A stretch of 64,000 nt of DNA from Nonomuraea sp. SYSU D8015 (GCF_008065375.1 NZ_VJYI01000001.1:496001-560000), one strand, 5' to 3'; counted from the first letter of the stretch, positions 33,156 to 41,706 are shown. Notes: a model not told the origin generated them from the sequence alone. Numbers and translations are program-made.

Positions 33156-35009
33156 TCATGAGCGGCTTTGTGCCAGTTCGGCGGGGCTCGGCTCGGTCAG
33201 TGTGGCGAGTTCCTCCGGACCCTCGTCGGTTGCTTGGGGGCCGGCGCGGCGGATTCGGCGGAAGAGCCGGCCGGTGGTGATGGCGGCTGCGGCGCCAAGG
33301 AGGGTGAGTGCCACGGGGATGACGGTCGCGGGCCACGGCCAGGTGCTGCCGGTCAGTCCCAGGTCGGTCGTCGGGTACTCCAGGGTCTTCGCGGTCCAGC
33401 GGGCGGTCTGCAGGTCGTAGGTGCGGGCGATGTCGCGCAGCACCGGGTCGAAGGGGAACTCCCCGGTGGTGTGGAGGTACTCGGGCCGGGGGCCGCCGGC
33501 GGCCGGACCGGTGCCGCCCGCCTGACGGCGGGCGGCGTCCACACCGGGGACCAGGAGGCGGTCCAGGTCGCCGGCGGCCGCCGCGAGCGTGGAGCGGGGG
33601 ACGAACGTCAGGCCGTGGCGGGAGCGGATCGCGCCGTCGCCGATCGCGATGGTGCGGCCGACCATGGCGTGCTCGGTGTAGGAGACGAACGCGGAGGCCA
33701 GCTCCAGCTCGCCGATGCCGTCGGTGAGCCGCACGCCGATGGTCGACGGGCCGGGGTGGTAGGAGGCGTTGAGCGCGACCACCACGTCCGCCGGCTCCAG
33801 GGCGGAGGTGGGGATCAGGGCGGCGGCGCCGGGGGAGTAGTGGCGCCAGTGCACCCGCTGCGCCGCCTCGCGGGCGGTGCCGGTGTCGAGCAGCCGCTCG
33901 ATGATGCGGAGGGCGCCGTCGATACCGGACAGCACGCCGGCGGCGGTGATCACGTTGCCGTCGTCGACGTAGCGCCGGCCGCTCGTCCAGTCGACGTTGC
34001 CGAAGTCGGCGCGCAGCCCGTTCATCCGCCACCAGTGGGAGGTCGCGGGCCGGCCGTCCAGCAGGCCGCTCGCGGCGAGCGTGCGGGCCCCGTTGCAGAC
34101 GCTCACGGTCAGCGCGCCGGCGGCCGACTGCTGCCGCAGCCACGCGGTGATCGAGTCGAGCTCGGCGGGCTTCGGCTTGTTCAGCGCCGGGACCACCACG
34201 GCGTCGAGGGTGTCGCGCCGCTCGCCGAGCAGGCGGGCCAGCTCGTCGAAGGTCAGGTCCGGCACGAGGTCCAGGCCGCCGGTCAGGGGGACGAGGCGCC
34301 GGCCGGGGGAGACGACGTAGGTGTTCATGCGGCCGGTCCCGGCCAGCACCTCGTACGGGCCGAGCAGGTCGGCCACGTTGGTGCCATCGGTGGCGGCCAG
34401 GAAGGCCACCGTGGGCTTGGCCGGGTCGTGACCGGCGGCCAGGCGCGCCGACGCCGGTCCGGCGGTCACCGCGTCCGGGCGCGCACCGTACAGGTCGCCG
34501 AACTTGCCGATCGTGTTCACCGCGGACACCGCGCCGGCGGGCAGCAGCGCGATCAGCACGACGGCGCCCCGCCAGAGCCACTTCGACGGAATCCGGATGC
34601 GGAGCCGGTGCTGGTGGCGGGTGTACTCGTCGCGCCGCTTCAGCATGGCCAGCGCCATCGCGACGAACATGAGCACGTGCCCGATCGACATCACCATGTC
34701 GCCCGGCAGCACACCGAACCAGTACGGGACGAGCAGGACGAGGAACGGCACGAACATCGCCAGGCTCATCTCGGCGATGCCCGGCCAGCCGTGGCGGCGG
34801 ACGCGCATCCAGAGGGCCATGCCGACGGTCATGTCGGCGGCCATGATCAGGGTGTCGACGTCGATCCGGGTGATCTCCGGCAGGACCGCGTTCCACAGCA
34901 TGCCGAGCAGCAGCATCCCGAGGCTCATCGCGATGACCATCTCGACGTAGTGCCAGAGGAAGCGGCCGACCATGCGGATCTTGCCGGTACGTGCCTCGTG
35001 GGACGACAT
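33156..35009 (-). CDS. Membrane protein with DJ-1/PfpI (GATase-1-like) domain
   Basis: 617 residues from the ATG at 35009, with GAGGAG eight bases upstream. Four to five N-terminal membrane helices (for example VEMVIAMSLGMLLLGMLW and WLWRGAVVLIALLPAGAV) are followed by a DJ-1/PfpI domain. Its nucleophile elbow is LTVSVCNGARTLAASGLL near residue 300, and GVLSGIDGALRIIERLL lies further on, as in the regulatory GATase-like domains of AraC/FtrA proteins. A second similar beta-alpha part follows, then a C-terminal membrane helix (ATVIPVALTLLGAAAAI). No HTH is present. It sits beside the LuxR gene on the same strand. Confidence 0.8.
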   Translation of the reverse strand: MSSHEARTGKIRMVGRFLWHYVEMVIAMSLGMLLLGMLWNAVLPEITRIDVDTLIMAADMTVGMALWMRVRRHGWPGIAEMSLAMFVPFLVLLVPYWFGVLPGDMVMSIGHVLMFVAMALAMLKRRDEYTRHQHRLRIRIPSKWLWRGAVVLIALLPAGAVSAVNTIGKFGDLYGARPDAVTAGPASARLAAGHDPAKPTVAFLAATDGTNVADLLGPYEVLAGTGRMNTYVVSPGRRLVPLTGGLDLVPDLTFDELARLLGERRDTLDAVVVPALNKPKPAELDSITAWLRQQSAAGALTVSVCNGARTLAASGLLDGRPATSHWWRMNGLRADFGNVDWTSGRRYVDDGNVITAAGVLSGIDGALRIIERLLDTGTAREAAQRVHWRHYSPGAAALIPTSALEPADVVVALNASYHPGPSTIGVRLTDGIGELELASAFVSYTEHAMVGRTIAIGDGAIRSRHGLTFVPRSTLAAAAGDLDRLLVPGVDAARRQAGGTGPAAGGPRPEYLHTTGEFPFDPVLRDIARTYDLQTARWTAKTLEYPTTDLGLTGSTWPWPATVIPVALTLLGAAAAITTGRLFRRIRRAGPQATDEGPEELATLTEPSPAELAQSRS

Positions 35010-35093
35010 TGCTGGGCTCCTCACGCCGACGGATGTGATGTCGCCCACGCTAGGAAGGCGGCCGCGGCCGCGGATCAGTGAAGTCGCCGGTCC

Positions 35094-37961
35094 TCACGCC
35101 GGTCGTTCGGCGAGCACCAGTCGCATGAGCTCGGCGCGCGAGGTGATGCCGGCCTTCTGGAAGACCTTGCGCAGGTGGTAGTCCACGGTGCGCGGGCTGA
35201 GGAACAGCTGCGCGGCGATCTCCCGGTTGGTCAGCCCCTCGGCGACGGCCAGCGTGATGCGCAGCTCCTGCGGGGTGAGCGTGCTCAACGTGCCCGCCTC
35301 GGGACCGGGCGCCGGCTCCACGGTGGCGGGGGCGCGCGTGGACTCCCCGGTGGCCCGCAGCTCGCCCAGGGCGCGATCGGCCCAGGCGAGCGCGCCGATG
35401 CGGCGGAAGTCGTCCGCCGCGCCGCGCAGGTGCTGCCGCGCCTCGGAACGCCGCCGTTCCCGCCGCAGGTGCTCGCCGAGCAGCAGTCCGGTGCGGGCGT
35501 GCTCCAGCGGCGAGTCGGACCTGGCGTGCAGGCGCAGGCTCTCCGCGTAGTGTGCGTCGGCGGCGTCGCCGTCGCCGCTGACCAGCGCCCGGCAGCGGGC
35601 CGCGAGGGCGGCCGGCTCCGGTGCGGCGCTGCGCTCGCTCCAGCGGGCGTAGCGGGCCGCCGCCTCGGCGGCCCGGTCGTGCTCGCCGGCCCGTACCAGG
35701 GCCTCCACCAGGTCGGGGACGACGCCCATCGCCAGGTCGGGCGGCGGGTCGGACTTCCAGTCGCCGACCGAGTCGAAATGCCGTATGGCCTCGTGGTGCC
35801 TGCCCGCGACCAGCTCGATGAGCCCGAGCGCCCGCCTGGCGTAGGACATCGCGTCGGCCAGCTTGCGTCCGCTCGCCTCGGCCAGCACTCCGGCGGCCAG
35901 CTCGCCGGCCTCCGGGCGGCCCCGGAGCGCCGCGGACAAGGCCAGCAGTCCCCGGTTGCGGCAGGCCGTGTTCGGCTGACCGGCCTCGGCGGCGAACTGG
36001 CAGGCCTCCTCGGCGTGGGCCTCGGCGAGCCCGTACCTGCCGCGGGCGAGCTCGTCGGCGGCCTGGTACTCGAGATTCCACGCGAGCGCCCCGAGCGATC
36101 CCCTGGCGCGCGCCAGCCGGCCGGCGCCGCGGCACAGGCGCCGGCTCAGCTCGTGGTCGCCCAGCTCGCGGGCGATCGCACCGGCCAGGGTCATCGTGAC
36201 CGGATCGGCGAGCGCCTCGACCGCGGCACCGTCCCGGGCCACCTGCTCCAGGGCGCGGTCGCCCCGGTCCGCCTGCGCCGGGTCCCGGTCGCCCCGGGCC
36301 ACGTGCGCCGGGTCCCGGTTGCCCCAGGCCGCCTGCGCCGGGTCTCGGTCGTCTCGGGCCGGCTGCTCCGGGCTGCGGGCAGGGTCCAGGCCGGTGCGCG
36401 CCCGGCAGGTGCGGTGCAGCAGCCGTAGCACCGCGTCCTCCGGAGCGTCCGGTGACAGCGTGATCTCGCCGAGCCAGGCGGCGAGGTCGGACCAGGCCCA
36501 CGCCCGGTTGGTACGGAAGCCGAGGTCGGCGTACATCGCCACGGTCGGCGTGAAGAGGCGCCGGTCGAGCCTCAGCGCGCGCGGGATCCACGGCTTGATG
36601 AGGTCCATCGCGTCCTCGGGCGAGCCCGCGAACTGGTCCACGGTGGCCCGGATCGCCGCCAGCGCGATCCGGTCCGCCTCCTCCAGGTGGGGCTCGCGTC
36701 CGGCCCGGTCGAGGAGCTCCACGGCCGAGGGTGTGAACCCGCCTTCGAGCGCGGCGAGCGCGGCCGTCCACAGCCGCCGTCCCCGCCGCGCGCCGTCCGC
36801 GGTGAGCTCGGCGGCCCGGGACAGCGCGGCCATGGCAGCGGCAGGGCCGCCGCGCAGGGCCGCCTGCTGGGCCGAGCGCTCCAGCTGCCCGGCGGCCTCC
36901 TCGTCGGGGCCGGCGGCGGCCTGCCCGAGGTGCCAGGCGCGGCGGTGCTGCTCGTCCGGCGTGTCGAAGGCGGAGGCGAGAGCGCGATGGATCGCGGCGC
37001 GCCGGTTCACCGTGGCGCTGTGGTAGATCGCGGACCGGATCAGCGGGTGCCGGAACACCAGCCGCGCCCCGTCGTACGTGAGCAGCTCGTCGAGGTCGGC
37101 GCGGTGGAGCGGATCGGTGGCGATCCGCAGGGACGCCGCCGCCTTCTCGACCGTCTCGACGCTGCCCGAGCCGTCGGCGGCGATCAGCTGGAGCAGCGGC
37201 AGCGCGTCGGCGTGCCGCGCCCGGATCCTGGCCAGGAACGACTGCCGCAGCTCGTCCGTCATGGCCGGCGGCTCCTGCGTTCCGGCCGGCGGCAGCTCCC
37301 GTCCGGCGAGTTCGAGCAGGGCCAGCGGGTTCCCGCCGGTGACGGCCAGCAGCCGATTCCGCTCGCCGTCGGTGAGACCCCGCTCGCCGAGCAGCGCGTT
37401 GGCCGCCTCCGCGTCGAGGCCCATGAGCGGGACGCGGCGCAGCTGGGGCAGCCGGGTGTCGTGGCCCTCGTCGGCACGCGCGGCCAGCGCCAGCGCGATG
37501 GGCTCGTTGTCCAGCCGGCGGGCGACGAAGGCCAGGGTCTTCAGCGTCGGCTGGTCCGCCCAGTGCGCGTCGTCGACGACGCACAGCACCGGCTGCTCGC
37601 CGGCCAGCAGGGACAGCAGCGACAGGGTCGACAGCGCCACCAGGAACGGGTCGGGCGGCGCTCCGTGCGCGCGTCCGAACAGGACGTGCAGGGCCTGCGC
37701 CTGCGGCCCCGGCAGCCGGCCCGCCGAATCGAGCACCGGGAACAGGAGCTGGTGCAACGTCGCGTAGGCGAGGTCGGCCTCCTGCTCGACGCCGATCGCG
37801 CGAAGCACCCGGAAGCCGGCGGCGCGCTCCTCGGCGTACGACAGCAGGGCGGTCTTGCCGATCCCGGGCTCGCCGTGCAGGACGACCCCGCCACCGCGCC
37901 CCTCGGCGGCGTGCCGCAGCAACGACGTGAGCAGCTCGGTCTCGCGGTCTCTCCCCAGCAC
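35094..37961 (-). CDS. Large ATP-binding LuxR-family (LAL) transcriptional regulator
   Basis: About 955 residues from a GTG at 37961 (37985 is an alternative GTG). Walker A is GEPGIGKTALL near residue 32 and Walker B is VVDDAHWAD near 132. A long TPR-like helical middle follows, ending in a LuxR helix-turn-helix: LSTLTPQELRITLAVAEGLTN and REIAAQLFLSPRTVDYHL. LAL proteins activate pathway genes in response to a bound small molecule. The middle contains a decapeptide repeat (see 36241-36360). The SDR gene is divergent from it and the DJ-1 membrane gene follows it by 84 bp. Confidence 0.9.
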   Translation of the reverse strand: MLGRDRETELLTSLLRHAAEGRGGGVVLHGEPGIGKTALLSYAEERAAGFRVLRAIGVEQEADLAYATLHQLLFPVLDSAGRLPGPQAQALHVLFGRAHGAPPDPFLVALSTLSLLSLLAGEQPVLCVVDDAHWADQPTLKTLAFVARRLDNEPIALALAARADEGHDTRLPQLRRVPLMGLDAEAANALLGERGLTDGERNRLLAVTGGNPLALLELAGRELPPAGTQEPPAMTDELRQSFLARIRARHADALPLLQLIAADGSGSVETVEKAAASLRIATDPLHRADLDELLTYDGARLVFRHPLIRSAIYHSATVNRRAAIHRALASAFDTPDEQHRRAWHLGQAAAGPDEEAAGQLERSAQQAALRGGPAAAMAALSRAAELTADGARRGRRLWTAALAALEGGFTPSAVELLDRAGREPHLEEADRIALAAIRATVDQFAGSPEDAMDLIKPWIPRALRLDRRLFTPTVAMYADLGFRTNRAWAWSDLAAWLGEITLSPDAPEDAVLRLLHRTCRARTGLDPARSPEQPARDDRDPAQAAWGNRDPAHVARGDRDPAQADRGDRALEQVARDGAAVEALADPVTMTLAGAIARELGDHELSRRLCRGAGRLARARGSLGALAWNLEYQAADELARGRYGLAEAHAEEACQFAAEAGQPNTACRNRGLLALSAALRGRPEAGELAAGVLAEASGRKLADAMSYARRALGLIELVAGRHHEAIRHFDSVGDWKSDPPPDLAMGVVPDLVEALVRAGEHDRAAEAAARYARWSERSAAPEPAALAARCRALVSGDGDAADAHYAESLRLHARSDSPLEHARTGLLLGEHLRRERRRSEARQHLRGAADDFRRIGALAWADRALGELRATGESTRAPATVEPAPGPEAGTLSTLTPQELRITLAVAEGLTNREIAAQLFLSPRTVDYHLRKVFQKAGITSRAELMRLVLAERPA
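36241..36360 (-). repeat. Four 30-bp in-frame tandem repeats in the LAL gene
   Basis: Units at 36241, 36271, 36301 and 36331 each span 30 bp and share the core GCGCCGGGTCCCGGT. They encode a decapeptide of the form DRDPAQAARG in the TPR-like region. Because the unit is a multiple of three, copy-number change would keep the frame. Confidence 0.85.
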
Positions 37962-38120
37962 GTGCCGAGCTTCTCTCCCCAGCACACGCCGAGCATAGAG
38001 AGAGCCGGCACCCGTGGGAATCCCCGAAGACCGGCGACTTCGCCGATGCGGCCGGAGCGGCGGCGCGCCTAGCGTCCTAGCGGCAACGTGTGGGCGCGAA
38101 CCCGCGAAGGTGAGGTCGTC

Positions 38121-38690
38121 ATGGAGCACGCGCCGTTGAGCGGTCGCACCGTCCTCGTCATCGGCGCCGACGCCGCGGTGTCGTGCGCGCTGACCCGGGC
38201 CGGCGCCTGCGTCGTCCTCGCCGCCCGCGACGGCCCCTCACTCGCGGCACTGGCCGAGGAGCTCGGCTCGGCCGGAGGCCAGGCGGTCGCCGTTCGCGCG
38301 GACGTCACCGACCCGGTGTCGGTGCGGCGGCTGGTCGAGCAGACGCTCGGCGCGTTCGGCCGGCTCGACGCCGCGGTCAACGTCGCCGAGGCGTCCGCGG
38401 CGATGACGTACGAGATCGCGGCGATGCGGCGGGCCGGCGGCGGCCGCATCGTCAACGTCGCCGGCCCGGGATGTGCGGTGATCGAGCTGACGCGCGCGGC
38501 CGCGCTGGAGGCGGCCGGCTCCGGTGTCCGGATCAACGCCGTGGCCGCCGCGCCGCGGGCCGGTGCGCAGCAGGTCGCCGACGCCGTGGTGTGGCTGTGC
38601 TCGGACGGGGCCTGGCTCGTCACCGGTGAGACGTTGCACGTCGAGGCGACCCTCTGGAGGCCCTTCATGGCCCCGCGCCCAGCCCCCTGA
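38121..38690 (+). CDS. Short-chain dehydrogenase-like protein lacking active-site residues
   Basis: 189 residues from the ATG at 38121, with GGTGAGG upstream. It aligns with SDRs through AGACVVLAARDGPSLAALAEEL, VRADVTDPVSVRRLVEQTL, GRIVNVAGPG and LTRAAALEAAGSGVRINAVA. But the usual N-terminal TGxxxGIG is VIGADAAVS, and the block that should hold the catalytic Tyr and Lys (YxxxK) is missing, with GPG joined straight to CAVIELTRAAALE. Length is about 60 residues short. It is probably a dead or regulatory pseudoenzyme, or a decaying gene. The LAL gene is divergent. Confidence 0.75.
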   Translation: MEHAPLSGRTVLVIGADAAVSCALTRAGACVVLAARDGPSLAALAEELGSAGGQAVAVRADVTDPVSVRRLVEQTLGAFGRLDAAVNVAEASAAMTYEIAAMRRAGGGRIVNVAGPGCAVIELTRAAALEAAGSGVRINAVAAAPRAGAQQVADAVVWLCSDGAWLVTGETLHVEATLWRPFMAPRPAP

Positions 38691-39063
38691 GCAGGCGGAC
38701 CGCCTCCTCCGCCCGCTCGTGCGGGACGAAGAGGTGGTCGTGGTAGTAGGCCGAGACCGCGTTGCAGCTGATGCCCGCCTCCGCGAGGGCCCCCGCGATG
38801 GCGGCCATCATGCCCACCGCCTCCAGCGACGAGTGAACGCGCAACGTGATCCACGCGCTCGGGAACACACCGGGCAATCCGGCCCGGTCGGCCTGATCGC
38901 GCGAGAGGACGAGCGTCGAGCCCTCGGCTTCCTGGAAGACGAGCACCGGGTCCACCCCCGCGGGCGGAGTCCGATCGGGCAGCGTGACGAAGACGTACAC
39001 GCCTTCGTGCAGGACCGGATCAAGCCCGGCCAGCAACCGGCCGAGATCGGTCTCCCCGCTCAT
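38665..39063 (-). CDS. ACT-domain protein
   Basis: 132 residues. The middle part (PSAWITLRVHSSLEAVGMMAAI) and AEAGISCNAVSAYYHDHLFV show the beta-alpha-beta pattern of ACT domains of the PF10000/13840 kind, which bind amino acids or other small ligands. No enzyme domain is attached. The 3' end overlaps the SDR gene by 26 bp on the opposite strand, so this is a tight convergent pair. Confidence 0.8.
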   Translation of the reverse strand: MSGETDLGRLLAGLDPVLHEGVYVFVTLPDRTPPAGVDPVLVFQEAEGSTLVLSRDQADRAGLPGVFPSAWITLRVHSSLEAVGMMAAIAGALAEAGISCNAVSAYYHDHLFVPHERAEEAVRLLRGLGAGP

Positions 39064-39113
39064 GCCCGCGTCCGATGATGGCGAAGATCCACCCGACCGG
39101 GTATATCACGCCA

Positions 39114-39998
39114 TCAGGACCGAGCTCGCAGCGCCTGTTCGAGCCACTGGTACGGAGCCGCGTGGGCCGCCGAAGCGGACTCCGTTCCGCGGACGATCGC
39201 CACGAGCTCCCAGAACCGCTCGGCCCGCCGGTCGTGCTCGTCGAACCCGCGCAGCATCTCCTCCCCGGTCTGTCCCGTCAGCTTCAGGACGCGTTCGACG
39301 ACAGGAGCGGCCTCCGGAGAGCCGGGGGCGATGCCGGCTGCGAGGGCGGCCCTCAGCTCCTCGACCATCGCGGCGGTGGTCTTCCGCCAGGCGTCGTGGT
39401 CGCGCGGCCGAGCCCAGTAGTCCTCGCTCATCCTGCGCAGGCTCGCCTGGAAGTCGTCGTCGGCCAGCAGGTCGGCGAGCTCCAGCCAGGCGTCGAGCTG
39501 CGCGGTCGTGGGCTCTTCCGGCAGGTCGGGCAGCATGCACTCCCGCATGCCCGCCAGCCACTCGCGCCGGGCCGGGACGTCCCCGCCCACCCCGTCGATG
39601 AACGTGTCGAGCAGGCCGGCCATCTCGGCTGCGCCCACGCGGCCGAGCGCGTGCAGCCGGCGCAGGTCTTCCTCGGCCGGGTCGTCCTTGTCGAGGGTGG
39701 CGCGCAGGACGGCCCGGGTCCGCTGGAGCGCGCCGATCTGCGTCTCGACCACCTTCAGGTGCAGGGCCAGGACGTCCTTGAGCCTGCGGTGCCCGAGTGA
39801 GCGGATCGTCGCCAGGTCGAGGCCGATCTCGCGCAGCGTGCGCACCAGCTCCAGGTGGGCCCGGTGCTGCTCGGTGTAGCGGCGGTAGCCCGCCGGGGTG
39901 CGGTCGGGGGCGGGCAGCACGCCCTCGTCCGAGTAGAAGCGGATCGTCTTGACCGGCAACCCGGTGAGCGCGGCCAGCTGCCCGATCGAATAATGCAC
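39114..39998 (-). CDS. MerR-family regulator with long helical C-terminal domain
   Basis: 294 residues from a GTG at 39998. The N-terminal MerR domain is clear: YSIGQLAALTGLPVKTIRFY, then SDEGVLPAPDRTPAGYRRY and a dimerisation coiled coil (LKDVLALHLKVVETQIGALQ). The remaining 190 residues are helical and contain few cysteines, which argues against a metal sensor and for a drug or small-molecule sensor, as in TipA-type MerR proteins; I cannot confirm homology to the TipAS domain. It is divergent from the L11 gene with a MerR-type promoter between. Confidence 0.9.
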   Translation of the reverse strand: MHYSIGQLAALTGLPVKTIRFYSDEGVLPAPDRTPAGYRRYTEQHRAHLELVRTLREIGLDLATIRSLGHRRLKDVLALHLKVVETQIGALQRTRAVLRATLDKDDPAEEDLRRLHALGRVGAAEMAGLLDTFIDGVGGDVPARREWLAGMRECMLPDLPEEPTTAQLDAWLELADLLADDDFQASLRRMSEDYWARPRDHDAWRKTTAAMVEELRAALAAGIAPGSPEAAPVVERVLKLTGQTGEEMLRGFDEHDRRAERFWELVAIVRGTESASAAHAAPYQWLEQALRARS

Positions 39999-40029
39999 TT
40001 GAGTCTCCAGTTACGGGAGACTTTAGCGT
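39999..40029 (+). promoter_or_regulatory. MerR-type promoter/operator driving the L11 paralog
   Basis: A -35 element TTGAGT (39999-40004), exactly 19 bp of spacer, and a -10 element TAGCGT (40024-40029). Inside lies the inverted repeat AGTCTCC-7-GGAGACT (40002-40022). An over-long 19-bp spacer with a dyad in it is the hallmark of promoters that MerR proteins activate by untwisting DNA. Transcription should begin near 40036-40037, which is the ATG of the L11 gene. Confidence 0.75.
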
Positions 40030-40036
40030 ACCGCGC

Positions 40037-40465
40037 ATGGCTAAGAACAAGGTGACCAGGTCCGTCACGCTGCACCTCGGCGCCGGGGAGGCGAGCCCGG
40101 CGAACGTCGGCAAGGACCTCGGCCCGCTCGGCATCAACCTCATGGAGTTCTGCAAGCAGTACAACGCGCTCAGCGCGAACCTGCGCGGGCACGTCGTCCC
40201 CGCCGTCGTCACGGTTTATGAGGACAGGTCCTTCGACGTACGGGTCAAGCAGCCGACCACGGCGTCCCTCATCCGCAGGGTCGCGGGGCTGAACGGCGGG
40301 AGCCCCCGGCCGGGGCACCAGAGCGCCGGCGTGGTGACCATGGCGCAGCTCAGGGAGGTGGCGGAGGTCAAGCTCGCCGACCTCAACACCGCGGACCTGG
40401 ACCAGGCCGTCAAGATCGTCGCCGGTACGGCCAGGTCCATGGGGCTGACCATCGACGGAAAGTGA
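40037..40465 (+). CDS. Ribosomal protein L11 paralog, stand-alone and divergent
   Basis: 142 residues. The L11 fold is clear: LGPLGINLMEFCKQYNA, VTVYEDRSFDV, and the rRNA-binding end LADLNTADLDQAVKIVAGTARSMG. In ordinary L11 the loop after the first strand is NPAPPVGPALGQ; here it is SPANVGKDLGP (residues 20-30), so Pro22, Pro23 and Pro26 are gone and one residue is deleted. Those prolines contact thiopeptide antibiotics. The gene is not beside rplA or nusG/secE as the normal rplK is. No ribosome binding site is seen and the ATG lies at the predicted transcription start, so it is probably leaderless. Confidence 0.88.
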   Translation: MAKNKVTRSVTLHLGAGEASPANVGKDLGPLGINLMEFCKQYNALSANLRGHVVPAVVTVYEDRSFDVRVKQPTTASLIRRVAGLNGGSPRPGHQSAGVVTMAQLREVAEVKLADLNTADLDQAVKIVAGTARSMGLTIDGK

Positions 40466-40547
40466 TGAGACGGGCACGTTATGCGTTTTCCCCCTTCGGG
40501 TATCGATCTAGCGCACGTTGGCCTGACGTCCCGCAGGGAGCACCCAC

Positions 40548-41690
40548 ATGACGATCAACCCGTACGCAGGATCGCCCTTCAGTTACGTGGCCGAGCCGGC
40601 CGCGGCGCCGTACTCGATCGTCGAGTTGATGCCCGGGGTCCGCAACCTGTGCGAATACGTGGGGCTGCAACCGGGTGAGCGGGTGCTGCTGCTCATGGAG
40701 CACACCGTTGATCCGGTCGTCGTCCAGGCGATCGCGGCGGCGGCCGCGTACCGGGACGCCGACGTGCGCATCCTGTCGGTGCCGCCGTTCAGTCCCGGAG
40801 GATGGGACAGGGAGGCGCCGCTCGGCATCGAGACGGCGGCCTTCCGCGAGGCGGACGTCGTGATCAGCGGCACCTGGTGGGGCGAGGTCCACACGGCGCC
40901 GCTCTTCTTCGACCAGATCAAGTCGCGCTCCTCGCGGTGGCTGTCCCTGCACATGACCGCCACCGCCGGAGCGCTGCTGACCGGCGGACGCCTGCCCGCC
41001 GACGTCTTCTACGCGCTCCTGCGGCGGACGTTGGGGCAGCTGTCCGAGGCCCGGTCGATCCGGGTGACGTCCGAGCGCGGGACGGACGTGACGTTCTCGG
41101 GGCCGGCGTTCGACCCCGACCCCGGGGCGATGCGGCCGGGGGACTGGCGGCCCTTCCCGTACGGGGGCGCCAACTTCTGGCCGGTCAACACGGAGGGCGT
41201 CCTCGTCATCGAGGACAGCACGGTCACCGGCGTGCCCGAGGAGCCGCTGCGCATCACCCTCGAGGACAACCTGGTCCGCAAGATCGAGGGCGGGGTCGCG
41301 GCCGAGCAGTTGCGGCGCTACGCGCCCGGCGGCTACTACATGCGGCACGGCCTGATCGGGCTGAACCCGAAGGTGCGGGTGGCCGGCGGGACACAGTTCG
41401 AGCGGGAGAAGCACGCGGGAGCCTTCTACTGCGGCATCGACGGGCTGACCGACGGCGTGGCGGTCAAGACGGGGCCGGGCTTCGCGCACTGCGACTGCCA
41501 GGTCGACCGGCCGACCGTCGTGGTGGACGGGGAGCTGTTCATCGAGCGCGGGCGGCTGCTGATCCTCGACGAGCCGGAGATCCGCGAGGTCGCCGCGCGG
41601 TTCGGGCCGCCGGACGTGATCCTCGACGACAATCCGGTCATGATCCTTCCCCGCCGGTACACCGGGGCGTCGGCGGCCGGCCACGCATAG
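40548..41690 (+). CDS. M29 aminopeptidase / NicX-type metalloprotein
   Basis: 380 residues. The fold signals are LQPGERVLLLMEHTVDPVVV at the N-lobe, then PVNTEGVLVIEDSTV, and metal-site-like segments GGTQFEREKHAGAFYCGIDG and HCDCQVDRPTVVVDGE near residues 290-325. The arrangement resembles family M29 aminopeptidases and the related ring-cleaving dioxygenase NicX. Which of the two activities applies is not decidable by eye. The TetR gene lies 69 bp downstream. Confidence 0.65.
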   Translation: MTINPYAGSPFSYVAEPAAAPYSIVELMPGVRNLCEYVGLQPGERVLLLMEHTVDPVVVQAIAAAAAYRDADVRILSVPPFSPGGWDREAPLGIETAAFREADVVISGTWWGEVHTAPLFFDQIKSRSSRWLSLHMTATAGALLTGGRLPADVFYALLRRTLGQLSEARSIRVTSERGTDVTFSGPAFDPDPGAMRPGDWRPFPYGGANFWPVNTEGVLVIEDSTVTGVPEEPLRITLEDNLVRKIEGGVAAEQLRRYAPGGYYMRHGLIGLNPKVRVAGGTQFEREKHAGAFYCGIDGLTDGVAVKTGPGFAHCDCQVDRPTVVVDGELFIERGRLLILDEPEIREVAARFGPPDVILDDNPVMILPRRYTGASAAGHA

Positions 41691-41692
41691 CG

Positions 41693-41706
41693 ACCGACCG
41701 GTAGGT
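41693..41706. promoter_or_regulatory. TetR-like palindrome upstream of tetR
   Basis: ACCGACCGGTAGGT, a 14-bp palindrome with one mismatch, lies between the M29-like gene and the TetR gene and just before its promoter region. It fits autoregulation by the TetR protein. Confidence 0.5.

Noticed and set aside
39114..39998. Calling the MerR protein a true TipA homolog
   Set aside because: The C-terminal part is helical and long, but I could not match TipAS residues by eye, so I kept it as a general MerR.
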